The position numbers and the translations under genes are program-made. 64,000 nucleotides of DNA. Origin: PALSA-1006 sp964532405 (GTDB lineage: Bacteria; Pseudomonadota; Gammaproteobacteria; Burkholderiales; Gallionellaceae). Below, one piece after another: positions 41,789-51,125 of the stretch. The stretch's first letter is position 1, and every line of letters begins with the position of its first letter. The notes under the pieces were generated by a model. The model worked only from the letters and a program-made list of their open reading frames with translations, did no database searches and was not told where the DNA came from. The stretch spans positions 62,001-126,000 of the forward strand of contig CAZHIC010000002.1 in the NCBI GenBank assembly GCA_964532405.1, in the 5' to 3' direction.

Positions 41789-44152
41789 TTAGCGCACTCC
41801 GTGCGCCAGCAAATATTTTGCCAGCGGTATGTCCGAATAATGGATGTGATTGAGCAGCCAATCCTTGATCGACTGCAACGCCAGCAGGTCGCCGCCCTGC
41901 ATCAGACGCGATTTGAAATGTACCGCCTCTTCCACCAGATGCGCGTGCTCTTGCTCGTGTTGTACCACTTCGGGATAGCCGTATTGCTCCATCAGGCGAT
42001 TTTCCGTCGCGAAATGGAATGCCGTGAACGCGAGCAATTCGTCGTACAGGCGCAAGGTCGTGTCATCGCCTTCTTTATTCTTGATCGCGCCATTCAAACG
42101 ATTGACCAGCCGCACCAATTCACGATGCTGCTCGTCGATCTCGACTACGCCAGCATGATGCGCGCTATCGAACACGATCCACGCTTCGGCATCGCTCACC
42201 GCAACCGGGGTTCCGCCGAAATAGGTATAGGTGTTCTTTCCCTTATGCTTGCTCTCATACATCGCGGCGTCGGCCGCGGCCAACAGGCTGTCCATCTCGT
42301 CGCCATTGTCGGGATAGACGCTGATTCCCATGCTTGCACCCACCGCGCACTCCTGCCCGTCCGGCAACACCATCGTCTGCGCGAACGCCTGCAATACCTG
42401 CTCCGCAATTCTCTCGATCTCTGCCGGGCTATCCAGCTCACCCACGATGATCGCGAACTCGTCCCCTCCCAAACGGGCAACCGTATCCACCGCACGCAGA
42501 CAGGCCAGCAAGCGCTGCGCGACCATCTTCAACACGGCGTCTCCCGCCCCGTGCCCGTACATATCGTTGATCGGTTTAAAACCATCCAGATCGAGGAACA
42601 ACAAAGCCACATGTTTGTGGCTGCGTCTGGCTTGCGACATGCTTTGCGACAATCTGTCGAAAAACAAGGCGCGATTGGGCAGGCCGGTCAGCTTGTCGTG
42701 ATAGGCCATGAAGCTGATCTGCTGTTCTGTCCGTTTGCTTTCGGTGATGTCCTGTATGGCGCTGATGAAGTAATCCGGCTCCCTCTTTTCATCGCGTACT
42801 AACGAGACTTGTATTGTTCCCCACAACACTCTGCCATCTTTATGGATATAACGTTTATCGATCTTGAAATCTTCAAGCTCTCCGTCGAGCATTTTTTTCA
42901 CCTGCGAATTGCCCGACTCCAAGTCGTCCAGATGCGTAATCTGCTGCCAACTCAGATGTTGTGACGACACCTCTTCCCGGCTATAACCGAACAGGCTGCA
43001 CCATGCGTCATTGACTTCAATCAATTCGCCTTTGAGCGAATTGCGCACCATAGGCAGGGAGGTATGTTCAAAGACCATGCGAAAACGCTTATCCGCCTCT
43101 ATTTGCAGGACATCGGCACGCACGCGCTCTTTCAGAATTGCCGCATCCGCCGCCACCTGTTCACTCCGCCACCATTGCCAGAACCATGCCCCGCCGAGAG
43201 CGAAGATAAAAATCACCAACAGCGTGGCGAGTAGCTCGATGCGATTCACCAGCGCATAAGCTTCATCCTCGGACACTTTAGAGATCAACACCCAGGGCGT
43301 GCCCGCGATCGGGGTGGCAAATGACAGCACCTGAACTCCCGTATAGTCGTGCGCGTGTTCCAGCAAACCGTTCTTGCCCGATACGGCTTGCGCGGCGTCC
43401 AGATCGGCGGAGCTCAGGGGAAAGCTGAATGTCATCGGCGCATCTTCACGCTGGCGCAACTTATTCAGAAAAAGCACCCGATCGCCCTCGGCACGAACCA
43501 ACTGCACCTCCGCGCTCTTGCTAGCCACGGACTGCGTCTCGATCACCGGAAACAAATAAGTCGATGGATTCTCCGTAAAATATATCGCCCCGACAGATTT
43601 TTCGCCCACGCTCAACGCGCTCATAAAACCCAATCCCATGGGCAAATCGGGATCGGCATGGCGATGCAAGTCGATCATGCTCATCTGTCGGAAACTCATG
43701 GCGCGACGCGCATACTCGGTCAGATTCTCTTCATGATCGACACGCTTCCCGGCATGCAATACGAGCAGGCCATGCGCATCGTAAAGCGAAATGGAATGGT
43801 AGTGATGGGAGTCGATGAATGCGTCCAGCCGCTTCGCAATGCGTTCGCGCTGAAGCCCGTTTTTTTTGCCGGACAATATCCATTGCTCGACATCGCGCGG
43901 AAAATAGGGGTCGTCGGAAAGTGTTTTGATGTCCGAGTGGCGGTCATCCAGCCAATCTTTTATCTGATTAGCTTTGAGTTTGCCGATGGCCGCGATCTGC
44001 TCTTTCTGATCTGCTTTTACGGCGTCGCGCAAATTTAAAAAGACGAGGTTGCCTGCCACCACCAAGGCAGCCGCAAGAGCCAGCAATGCCAGCAACAGTT
44101 TAAACCCCGGCTTGAAGCGCAGTTGTTCGGTGATGGTGATTTTAGGCTCCAT
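41789..44152 (-). CDS. Membrane sensor diguanylate cyclase with PAS and C-terminal hemerythrin domain
   Basis: 787 residues. Order: a TM segment (LLLALLALAAALVVAGNLVFL), a periplasmic sensing domain of about 240 residues, a second TM (LLATLLVIFIFALGGAWFW), PAS (about 350-470), GGDEF, then a bacteriohemerythrin domain (from about 660). The active site is RLGGDEFAII, with an RAVD inhibitory site five residues before it. The hemerythrin part has the iron-binding pattern: DEQHRELV, FHFATENRLMEQ, HEQEHAHLV and NHIHYSDIPLAKYL. It should make cyclic di-GMP under control of a periplasmic signal and of oxygen or redox at the di-iron site. It stands alone after the ferredoxin gene. Confidence 0.92.
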   Translation of the reverse strand: MEPKITITEQLRFKPGFKLLLALLALAAALVVAGNLVFLNLRDAVKADQKEQIAAIGKLKANQIKDWLDDRHSDIKTLSDDPYFPRDVEQWILSGKKNGLQRERIAKRLDAFIDSHHYHSISLYDAHGLLVLHAGKRVDHEENLTEYARRAMSFRQMSMIDLHRHADPDLPMGLGFMSALSVGEKSVGAIYFTENPSTYLFPVIETQSVASKSAEVQLVRAEGDRVLFLNKLRQREDAPMTFSFPLSSADLDAAQAVSGKNGLLEHAHDYTGVQVLSFATPIAGTPWVLISKVSEDEAYALVNRIELLATLLVIFIFALGGAWFWQWWRSEQVAADAAILKERVRADVLQIEADKRFRMVFEHTSLPMVRNSLKGELIEVNDAWCSLFGYSREEVSSQHLSWQQITHLDDLESGNSQVKKMLDGELEDFKIDKRYIHKDGRVLWGTIQVSLVRDEKREPDYFISAIQDITESKRTEQQISFMAYHDKLTGLPNRALFFDRLSQSMSQARRSHKHVALLFLDLDGFKPINDMYGHGAGDAVLKMVAQRLLACLRAVDTVARLGGDEFAIIVGELDSPAEIERIAEQVLQAFAQTMVLPDGQECAVGASMGISVYPDNGDEMDSLLAAADAAMYESKHKGKNTYTYFGGTPVAVSDAEAWIVFDSAHHAGVVEIDEQHRELVRLVNRLNGAIKNKEGDDTTLRLYDELLAFTAFHFATENRLMEQYGYPEVVQHEQEHAHLVEEAVHFKSRLMQGGDLLALQSIKDWLLNHIHYSDIPLAKYLLAHGVR

Positions 44153-44235
44153 GCGGGGCGGCAGACTGCCTGTTCGATATATTTTTATTTGCGCTCAATC
44201 CTGCATTTGCCAGTAAACATTTCGAGCTTTATAAA

Positions 44236-44262
44236 CACAAAACCCGCTTGAAAAAACGGGCC
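44236..44262 (-). terminator. Terminator-like hairpin after the ferredoxin gene
   Basis: On the minus strand CCCG, TTTTTTCAAG, CGGG is followed by TTTTG. The stem is short, so efficiency is uncertain. It lies between fdx and the GGDEF-hemerythrin gene. Confidence 0.5.
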
Positions 44263-44283
44263 TTGCGTCAATCGGAGAAGAGA

Positions 44284-44538
44284 TCAACCTTTTGCCGCCA
44301 TCAGTTTTTCATATTTGGCTTGCAGTTGCTCTTTGCTCTCCACCACATCCGGATTATGCGGAATGCAATCCACCGGGCAGACCTCGACACATTGCGGCGT
44401 ATCGTAGTGCCCCACGCACTCGGTGCATTTTTTCGGGTCGATCACGTAAATGGTATCGCCTTGCGAGATGGCGTCGTTCGGGCACTCCGGCTCGCACACG
44501 TCGCAATTGATACATTCATCGGTAATCAGCAGTGCCAT
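44284..44538 (-). CDS. YfhL-type 2[4Fe-4S] ferredoxin
   Basis: 84 residues. Two cluster motifs are visible: CINCDVCEPECP and CTECVGHYDTPQCVEVCPVDC, the second with the long insertion typical of Alvin/YfhL-like ferredoxins. It carries electrons in the cytoplasm; the partner is unknown. It follows coaD by about 14 bp, as in many proteobacteria. Confidence 0.93.
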   Translation of the reverse strand: MALLITDECINCDVCEPECPNDAISQGDTIYVIDPKKCTECVGHYDTPQCVEVCPVDCIPHNPDVVESKEQLQAKYEKLMAAKG

Positions 44539-44551
44539 TTTTACTCTCCTT

Positions 44552-45028
44552 TTAAGTTAATTTTTTATCTTGCAATTTTGCCGCCACCGAGGGCGAAACA
44601 AATTTGCTCACATCGCCGCCGAAGCGGGAAATCTCGCGCACCATGCTGGCGGAGATGAAGGTGTATTTCTCCGCCGGTGTCAGGAACACGGTTTCGACCT
44701 CGGGGTGCAGGCTCCGGTTCATGCCCGCCATTTGGAACTCGTATTCGAAATCCGACACGGCGCGCAATCCACGCAGCACGACCCGCGCATCTTTTGAGCG
44801 CACATAATTCATCAGCAAGTCGTTAAAACCTTCCACGCGCACATTGGTGAAATCGGCGAACACTTCCTGTGCCATGCCCACCCGCTCACTCAAGGAAAAC
44901 AAAGTATGGCTGCGGCTTTCCGCCACGGCGACGATCACTTCGCCGAACAAACCTGCCGCGCGTCGCACCACGTCTTCATGCCCGCGCGTGATGGGGTCGA
45001 ACGTACCGGGGTAAACAACTCTTATCAT
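44552..45028 (-). CDS. coaD: Phosphopantetheine adenylyltransferase
   Basis: Makes dephospho-CoA from 4'-phosphopantetheine and ATP. The 158-residue protein shows RVVYPGTFDPITRGHEDVV with the TXGH nucleotide site, VLRGLRAVSDFEYEFQMAGMN, FLTPAEKYTFISASMVREI and FVSPSVAAKL. The start overlaps the rsmD stop by ATGA. Confidence 0.96.
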   Translation of the reverse strand: MIRVVYPGTFDPITRGHEDVVRRAAGLFGEVIVAVAESRSHTLFSLSERVGMAQEVFADFTNVRVEGFNDLLMNYVRSKDARVVLRGLRAVSDFEYEFQMAGMNRSLHPEVETVFLTPAEKYTFISASMVREISRFGGDVSKFVSPSVAAKLQDKKLT

Positions 45029-45564
45029 GAATTTACGTGCTGCACTAATTGATAGAACACTGCGCCCGCCTTTGCTTGTTTAATGACTTGCCATGCCACA
45101 TCCGGCTCGAACGGTTCGCCGCTCTCAACGTACACCACCCCGTCCAGTGCCAGTTTATCTGCCAACAGCGGCAACAGCTTGGGGAGGTAATCGCTTTGAA
45201 ACGGGGGGTCGAGAAAAATGACATCGAACGGCCTGTTCTGCTGCTTGGCGAATTCTAGCCCATCCTCGCCACGTAAGGTTACATTGGAAAACCCTAACTT
45301 TTTAATGTTTTCCTGCAAGGTGCGATATACCGTGCGATTGCGCTCGACCATTACCACTTCTGCCGCACCGCGCGAAGCGGCCTCAAAACCCAGCGCACCG
45401 CTACCCGCAAACAGATCCAGACAACGCCGCCCATCCAGCGTCTGCCCGAGCCAGTTGAACAGCGTCTCGCGCACCCGATCCGGCGTCGGGCGCAGCCCTT
45501 CCGCATCGGGGAATTCGATCAGGCGGCGGCGGTGCGTCCCGCCGATAATACGGACACGATTTAT
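45025..45564 (-). CDS. rsmD: 16S rRNA (guanine(966)-N(2))-methyltransferase, apparent ATA start
   Basis: Methylates 16S rRNA G966. The core LDLFAGSGALGFEAASRGA and the catalytic VIFLDPPF are clear. The conserved N-terminus NRVRIIGGTHRRRLIEFPDA and GLRPTPDRVRETLFNWLGQ lies upstream of the first GTG (45474) and is in frame. The only start position that fits is ATA at 45564-45562, which has GGAGAG six bases upstream and overlaps the peptidase TAA as ATAA. One G-to-A change from a normal ATGA overlap would explain this. Translated from there the protein is 179 residues, close to the E. coli length. Confidence 0.88.
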   Translation of the reverse strand: MNRVRIIGGTHRRRLIEFPDAEGLRPTPDRVRETLFNWLGQTLDGRRCLDLFAGSGALGFEAASRGAAEVVMVERNRTVYRTLQENIKKLGFSNVTLRGEDGLEFAKQQNRPFDVIFLDPPFQSDYLPKLLPLLADKLALDGVVYVESGEPFEPDVAWQVIKQAKAGAVFYQLVQHVNS

Positions 45565-46910
45565 TTTCCGCTCTCCGTTTTGTTTTCCGGTGCGCCGACG
45601 ATCACGGTCGCCATCGCATCGGGATGAATGCGCCGTTTGAAGGCATCGCGTATCTGTGCAGCCGTCACTTTGTCCACCTTGGCGGTGAAGTCGTCCAAAT
45701 ACGTCAGTGGCAAGTTATAGAAACCGATCACGCTCAGGTAATCGAGTATCTTTCTGTTGCTGTCGATACGCAGCGGGAAGCCGCCGATGATGTTATCTTT
45801 GGCGGCTTTGAGCTCTTTCTCCGTCACGCCTTTGTCCACAAATTCACGCAAGGTGGCGCGCGTCAACTTGAGCGCCTCATCCGCCTGCTCCTTCTTGGTT
45901 TGCAAGCCGACTTGAAATGCGCCCGGTTGCTGCATCGGCATGAAATAACTGTAGACGCTGTAGGCCATGCCGCGCTTTTCGCGTATCTCGTGCATCAAAC
46001 GCGACACGAACCCGCCCCCGCCCAGAATGTAGTTGCCGACATACAGCGGGAAGTAATCGGGGTCGTTGCGCGCGATGCCCGGCGTGCCGATGAGAATATG
46101 GCTCTGGCTGGCAGGGTGCGCGATGCGCTGCTCGCTGGCTTGAATCAGTGCCGTCACCGGAGCGATGCGTGTGCTCGCCCCGCCCGCCGGCAAACTCGCG
46201 GTAAGCTGCTGTGCGATAGCTTCGGCTTGCGCGCGCGTGATGTCACCCATCAACGCCACCACCGCTGCGCTCGCGCCGTAATGCGCCCGGTAAAAATTCT
46301 CCAAATCGCCACGCTGAATTTTTTCCACATCGGCGACTTCGGCTGACCACCCGTATGGATGCGTGCCGAATACCACCTTGCCGAACGCCTTGGCGGCAAT
46401 GCTTTCCGGCTTGGTCTCGGCTTCCTTCAACGCGGCGATCAGGCGCACCTTCTCGCGTGTCAGTACCGCTTCGGGAAATTGTGGTTGCTGCAACACGCGC
46501 GCCAGAATATCCAATGCCACATCGCGCTGCGCCGCACTGCTCAAGGTGCGCAGACTCAAACCGGAACGATCCGCATCGAAGCGACCGCCCAGTTGCGCGC
46601 CGATGTCGGCCAATTTGCGCGCGATGTCGTCTTCGCTCAGCCCCTCCGCGCCGAGGTTCAGCAAACCGTTGGTCAGCCCAGCCACTCCCTGTTTGGCGGC
46701 ATCGTCAAAGCCGCTGCCTGCCGCGAAATCCACCGCCACATCCAGCATCGGCAAATCGTGGTCTTCCACGAAATACACCTGCGCGCCCGAAGGGGCTTGC
46801 CAGTGCTGAATCGCTGGAGAGGCAAAAGCATTACCGGACAAGACGGTTAGCGCCGTGAGAGCAAATAATGCAAGCAATGTACGGAATTGCAATTTCAAAT
46901 TAGTGAACAT
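45561..46910 (-). CDS. M16-family peptidase-like subunit lacking the zinc motif
   Basis: About 449 residues with a signal peptide (TLLALFALTALTVLSGNAFA). It has the M16 double domain but no HXXEH: the equivalent place reads AGLTNGLLNLGAEGLSEDD. The C-terminal substrate-binding region with MAYSVYSYFMPMQQPGAF is kept. Such inactive subunits pair with an active subunit, here the gene just upstream, to form a periplasmic heterodimer. The start at 46910 is fixed by GGAGGAGCG upstream. It overlaps the upstream gene by 11 bp and the presumed rsmD start downstream. Confidence 0.88.
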   Translation of the reverse strand: MFTNLKLQFRTLLALFALTALTVLSGNAFASPAIQHWQAPSGAQVYFVEDHDLPMLDVAVDFAAGSGFDDAAKQGVAGLTNGLLNLGAEGLSEDDIARKLADIGAQLGGRFDADRSGLSLRTLSSAAQRDVALDILARVLQQPQFPEAVLTREKVRLIAALKEAETKPESIAAKAFGKVVFGTHPYGWSAEVADVEKIQRGDLENFYRAHYGASAAVVALMGDITRAQAEAIAQQLTASLPAGGASTRIAPVTALIQASEQRIAHPASQSHILIGTPGIARNDPDYFPLYVGNYILGGGGFVSRLMHEIREKRGMAYSVYSYFMPMQQPGAFQVGLQTKKEQADEALKLTRATLREFVDKGVTEKELKAAKDNIIGGFPLRIDSNRKILDYLSVIGFYNLPLTYLDDFTAKVDKVTAAQIRDAFKRRIHPDAMATVIVGAPENKTESGK

Positions 46911-48264
46911 GGAGCGCTCCTCCGGCATGTTTGGATTTATCCGAAAGCGGCTGCGGGTCGAGCACCGCCACGGTGAGGTTGTCGTCTTTCAGAATATCGC
47001 GAGCCACGTCCTGCACTTGTTGCGCGCTGACCTCCTGGATTTTTTTCAGCATCACGGGTATCGCCTGATGACCCAGCCCGATGCTTTCCAACTGCCCGAT
47101 CTGCATGGCCTGATAAAACACCGAATCACGTTTATAAACTTCGTTCGCGGTGACTTGCGACTTGACCCGTTGCAACTCTTCTGCGCTCACCCCATCGCGT
47201 ACCAGCTTGACCAATTGCTCGCGCAACGCGGCCTCCAGCTCGGCCACCGTCTTGCCTTCCGACGGCGTGCCTTCCAAGGTGAACATACCCGGTCCGCGCG
47301 CCGTGTTGTCATACCCGGCACCGATCTCGCTGGCGATCTGCTGTTCGCGCACCAGCGCCTTATTCAGCCGCGCCGATTCATTGCCATCCAACACGCCTGC
47401 CAATACTTCGAGCGCATACGGCACGCTGTCTTTTTCCGCATCGCGCAAGGTCGGCGCGTGATACGCCATGATGAGGTGCGGCAGTTGCGCGGGGGCTTTT
47501 ACTGTGATGCGTTTGATGCCGAGTTGCGGCGGCTCACTATAGGCTTTGCGCGCGGGCAATGAGCGCTTGGGTATCTTGCCGTAGTAGTGCTGCGCCAAGG
47601 CGAACACTTCATGCGCTTGCACATCTCCGGCAACCACCAGCACCGCATTGTTGGGGACATACCAAGTCTTGTACCATTCCTGTGCGTCGCCCGCCGACAT
47701 CGCCAGCAGATCGTTCATCCAGCCGATGATGGGATGCTGATAGGGATGCTCCTGATAGGCCGCCGCCATGAGCTTTTCGTACATGAGCGCATGCGGTTCG
47801 TCATCGGTGCGCATGCGCCGCTCTTCCATCACCACTTTAATCTCTTTTTTGAATTCTTTTGCCGTCAATTGCAGGTTATGCATGCGGTCGGACTCCAGCT
47901 GCATCGCCAAGGGCAGCTTGGACTTGTGCATCTGCTGGAAATAGGCGGTGTAGTCGTAACTGGTAAAAGCGTTCTCGCGTCCACCGGCAGCGGCGATGCG
48001 CTTGGAAAACTCGCCCGCCGGCACCGTTTTAGTGCCTTTGAACATCATGTGTTCCAACACATGCGCCACGCCCGTGGTGCCGGTGCGCTCGTCCATGCTG
48101 CCGGCGCGATACCAGATTTGCTGCACCAGAACGGGCGCACGATGGTCCTCTTTGACGATGACTTTAAGGCCATTGCTTAACGTCTGCTCGAACACCTCGG
48201 CGTGTACGGAAAAAACCGATAGCAACAACAGCCCGCTCAAATTTATCAACAAACCTACGCGCAT
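46900..48264 (-). CDS. M16-family zinc metallopeptidase, active subunit
   Basis: 454 residues with a signal peptide (INLSGLLLLSVFSVHA). The zinc site is HVLEHMMFKGTKTV (HXXEH), with a downstream glutamate about 75 residues later in FKKEIKVVMEERRMR. DFAAFFQ-like DYTAYFQQMHKSKL and the C-terminal GPGMFTLEGTPSEGK are usual for the family. It is predicted to be periplasmic and to act with the inactive partner encoded next. It is divergent from ftsY. Confidence 0.93.
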   Translation of the reverse strand: MRVGLLINLSGLLLLSVFSVHAEVFEQTLSNGLKVIVKEDHRAPVLVQQIWYRAGSMDERTGTTGVAHVLEHMMFKGTKTVPAGEFSKRIAAAGGRENAFTSYDYTAYFQQMHKSKLPLAMQLESDRMHNLQLTAKEFKKEIKVVMEERRMRTDDEPHALMYEKLMAAAYQEHPYQHPIIGWMNDLLAMSAGDAQEWYKTWYVPNNAVLVVAGDVQAHEVFALAQHYYGKIPKRSLPARKAYSEPPQLGIKRITVKAPAQLPHLIMAYHAPTLRDAEKDSVPYALEVLAGVLDGNESARLNKALVREQQIASEIGAGYDNTARGPGMFTLEGTPSEGKTVAELEAALREQLVKLVRDGVSAEELQRVKSQVTANEVYKRDSVFYQAMQIGQLESIGLGHQAIPVMLKKIQEVSAQQVQDVARDILKDDNLTVAVLDPQPLSDKSKHAGGALHVH

Positions 48265-48382
48265 ATTTCTAGCCCAAGTCAGATCAATCGGAATAAAATA
48301 GCGGCGACAGCAAAGCGCCGCCGTAGAGGGCGCGTATTATGCGCCATATTACAGTACTTAAACCACCCGCCGACACGACGAA

Positions 48383-49336
48383 ATGTTTGGTTTCTTAAAA
48401 AAATCTCCCCCTGCGGACACGCCCGAAAACACCAGTTGGCTGGCTCGTTTAAAAAACGGGCTGGCGCGCACAGGCAGCCAACTTTCCGAGCTGCTGAGTC
48501 GCGGCGGACGCATCGACGACGAGCTTTACGAGGAACTAGAAACCATCCTGATCACCTCGGACGTCGGCATGGATGCCACGCGCCTGCTGCTTGCCGATGT
48601 GCGCCGCCAAGTGAAAGAACAAAAACTCACCGAAGCGGTGCAATTGAAAGAAGCCCTTGCGCACGCTTTGCTAAACTTATTGAAACCCCTTGCACAACCG
48701 TTAGTCACAGACGGCCACAAACCTTTTGTCATCATGCTATGCGGCGTGAATGGCGCAGGCAAAACCACTTCTATCGGCAAGCTGGCGAAACATTTCCAGA
48801 CGCAAGGCAAGTCGGTGTTGCTCGCCGCGGGCGACACCTTTCGTGCGGCAGCGCGGGAACAATTGATGGAATGGGGGGCGCGCAACAATGTCACGGTCAT
48901 CGCGCAGCAAAGCGGCGACGCGGCGGCGGTGATTTTCGATGCGGTACACGCAGCCCAAGCGCGCGGTATCGACGTGGTGCTGGCAGATACTGCCGGACGC
49001 CTAACTACGCAGGCGCATCTGATGGAAGAGATCAAGAAAGTGAAGCGCGTCATCGCCAAGGCGCTGCCCGATGCACCGCACGAAGTGCTGCTGGTGCTGG
49101 ATGCCAACACCGGACAGAACGCGTTAAGCCAGGTCAAAGCTTTCGATGAAGCCTTGGACGTGACCGGCCTGATACTCACCAAGCTGGACGGCACAGCCAA
49201 GGGCGGGGTGATCGCCGCCATCGCCAAGGCGCACCCCATCCCCGTGCGCTTTATCGGCGTGGGCGAGGGCTTGGACGACCTGCGCCCGTTCGTTGCCGAG
49301 GATTTTGTTGCGGCATTGCTGGGAATGGGAGCGTGA
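48383..49336 (+). CDS. ftsY: Signal recognition particle receptor FtsY
   Basis: SRP receptor GTPase of 317 residues at the inner membrane. The N domain starts right after a short MFGFLKKSPP leader; the long acidic A domain of E. coli is absent. The G domain has VIMLCGVNGAGKTTSIGKLA, AAGDTFRAAAREQL, VLADTAGRLTTQAHLMEEI, LTKLDGTAKGGV and FIGVGEGLDDLRPF. The stop overlaps the next start as TGATG. Confidence 0.96.
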   Translation: MFGFLKKSPPADTPENTSWLARLKNGLARTGSQLSELLSRGGRIDDELYEELETILITSDVGMDATRLLLADVRRQVKEQKLTEAVQLKEALAHALLNLLKPLAQPLVTDGHKPFVIMLCGVNGAGKTTSIGKLAKHFQTQGKSVLLAAGDTFRAAAREQLMEWGARNNVTVIAQQSGDAAAVIFDAVHAAQARGIDVVLADTAGRLTTQAHLMEEIKKVKRVIAKALPDAPHEVLLVLDANTGQNALSQVKAFDEALDVTGLILTKLDGTAKGGVIAAIAKAHPIPVRFIGVGEGLDDLRPFVAEDFVAALLGMGA

Positions 49337-51081
49337 TGGTCAACATTTCTGCTTTGCGCCCCAGATACCTCAATATTTTCCTGTGGTTCCTGGCGCTGTA
49401 TGCCTTTGTCATCGTCGTCCTGCAATCGACGGGCGACGAGAAATACGAGCACCTGCATCTCGGCCTGGACACCAGCAACGCCATCCTGTCCCTGTTGCTG
49501 GCGATATTCCTGCTGGGCGAACGGCATGCCATCCAGCCGAATGTACGCAGCTACCTGATAATCGGCTTCGGCTTCGCAACCGGGACCGAATTGCTGCATG
49601 CCCTGATCGGTGTCGAATGGAGCGGCTGGTTCGCCTGGATAGAGGATTATTCGCTGACCTTGCGGCCTGCCACCTGGCCGCCTTCCACCTATGTGCTACC
49701 GCTTGCCATGGCATGGATATTTTGGCTGAAGCGGCGCAACGCCAGGCTGTCGCCCGCGTTGTTCGCGGCGGGAATGGTGCTGCTGACACTGGGTTTATTG
49801 GCACTATCGCTCTATCTGCCGCGCTATATGGATACCGGCATACTGGGCATTCAGCGCCCGACGCAGACGCCTCTGCTGTTGCTCTGGATCGGCGTCACCG
49901 CCGTGTATTGGCGCCAGCGCCACGAACATCGGCTATTTGAAGGGCTGGCCCTGATGGGCGTGATGTTGTTCTTGTCCGATCTGTGCATGTTGTATTCCAC
50001 CTCGAATCACGAAAAATTCGCCATGATGGCGCACAGCGGCAAGCTGATCGCCTATGCCTTGCTGCATGTAATCCAGATGCGCGTGGCCGCAGAAGATGGG
50101 CGGGCACGGGATGTGGCCGAAGCGGCTCTGTTCGAGGAAAAGGAGCGTTTGCGTTTGGCGCTGGATGAGTTGCGCTACCAGAAATTCGCATTGGATCAGC
50201 ATGCCATCGTCGCCACCACCGACTCGGATGGAACGATCACCTATGTCAATCAGGGCCTGTGCGACATCAGCGGCTACTCCCAGGATGAGCTGATCGGACA
50301 GAACCATCGCTTGCTTAACTCTGGCACACATCCGGCGGAATTTTTTCAGGGTATGTATCAAACCCTATCGGCCGGCCAAGTGTGGCGTGGCGAGATTTGC
50401 AACCGCGCGAAAAACGGCAGCTTGTATTGGCTGATGACCACGATTGTCCCCTATCTCGACAGCGACGGAAAACCCACACAATATATCGCCATGCGCACCG
50501 ACATCACCGAGCGCAAGCTGGCCGAAGCGCAAATCTACTCTCTCGCCTTCTACGACCCGCTCACCGGCCTGCCCAATCGCCGCCTGTTGAATGACCGGCT
50601 GGGACAAACGCTCGCCGCCAGCAAGCGCAGCCAGCGCTATAGCGCCCTGATGTTCATCGACCTGGATAATTTCAAACCGCTGAACGACCTGCACGGCCAT
50701 GCCGTCGGGGATCTGCTGCTGGTCGAAGTGGCACACCGCATCAGCACTTGTATCCGGGAGGCCGACACGGTCGCGCGCTTCGGCGGTGATGAGTTCGTGG
50801 TGATACTCGGCGAACTCAACGAGGACAAAGCTGGCTCGGCGGCACAGGCCGGGATCGTCGCGGAAAAAATCCGCAATGCCTTGGCCGACGCGTATTCGCT
50901 GACCCTGCAACGGGATGGCGACGCGGCCGCATTTACGGTCGAGCATCACTGCACCTCCAGTATCGGTGTCGCCCTGTTCATCAATCAGGAAACCACTTCG
51001 GAAGAGGCGCTCAAGCATGCCGATCTCGCGATGTATCAAGCCAAAGCGCACGGACGGAATACCGTCCGTTTTTATGAATAG
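49336..51081 (+). CDS. Polytopic membrane diguanylate cyclase with PAS domain
   Basis: About 581 residues. The first 240 form seven or eight transmembrane segments of an uncharacterised sensor type. A PAS domain follows (HAIVATTDSDGTITYVNQGL), then GGDEF (TVARFGGDEFVVILG) with the RxxD inhibitory site READ five residues upstream, so it should make cyclic di-GMP and be product-inhibited. Its start overlaps the ftsY stop by TGATG, placing it in the ftsY-ftsE-ftsX cluster. A GTG one codon upstream is an alternative start. Confidence 0.9.
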   Translation: MVNISALRPRYLNIFLWFLALYAFVIVVLQSTGDEKYEHLHLGLDTSNAILSLLLAIFLLGERHAIQPNVRSYLIIGFGFATGTELLHALIGVEWSGWFAWIEDYSLTLRPATWPPSTYVLPLAMAWIFWLKRRNARLSPALFAAGMVLLTLGLLALSLYLPRYMDTGILGIQRPTQTPLLLLWIGVTAVYWRQRHEHRLFEGLALMGVMLFLSDLCMLYSTSNHEKFAMMAHSGKLIAYALLHVIQMRVAAEDGRARDVAEAALFEEKERLRLALDELRYQKFALDQHAIVATTDSDGTITYVNQGLCDISGYSQDELIGQNHRLLNSGTHPAEFFQGMYQTLSAGQVWRGEICNRAKNGSLYWLMTTIVPYLDSDGKPTQYIAMRTDITERKLAEAQIYSLAFYDPLTGLPNRRLLNDRLGQTLAASKRSQRYSALMFIDLDNFKPLNDLHGHAVGDLLLVEVAHRISTCIREADTVARFGGDEFVVILGELNEDKAGSAAQAGIVAEKIRNALADAYSLTLQRDGDAAAFTVEHHCTSSIGVALFINQETTSEEALKHADLAMYQAKAHGRNTVRFYE

Positions 51082-51125
51082 CTAACGGCACGCTAGCCAA
51101 TACCCGGTAAACGAGGTTCGTCGAT

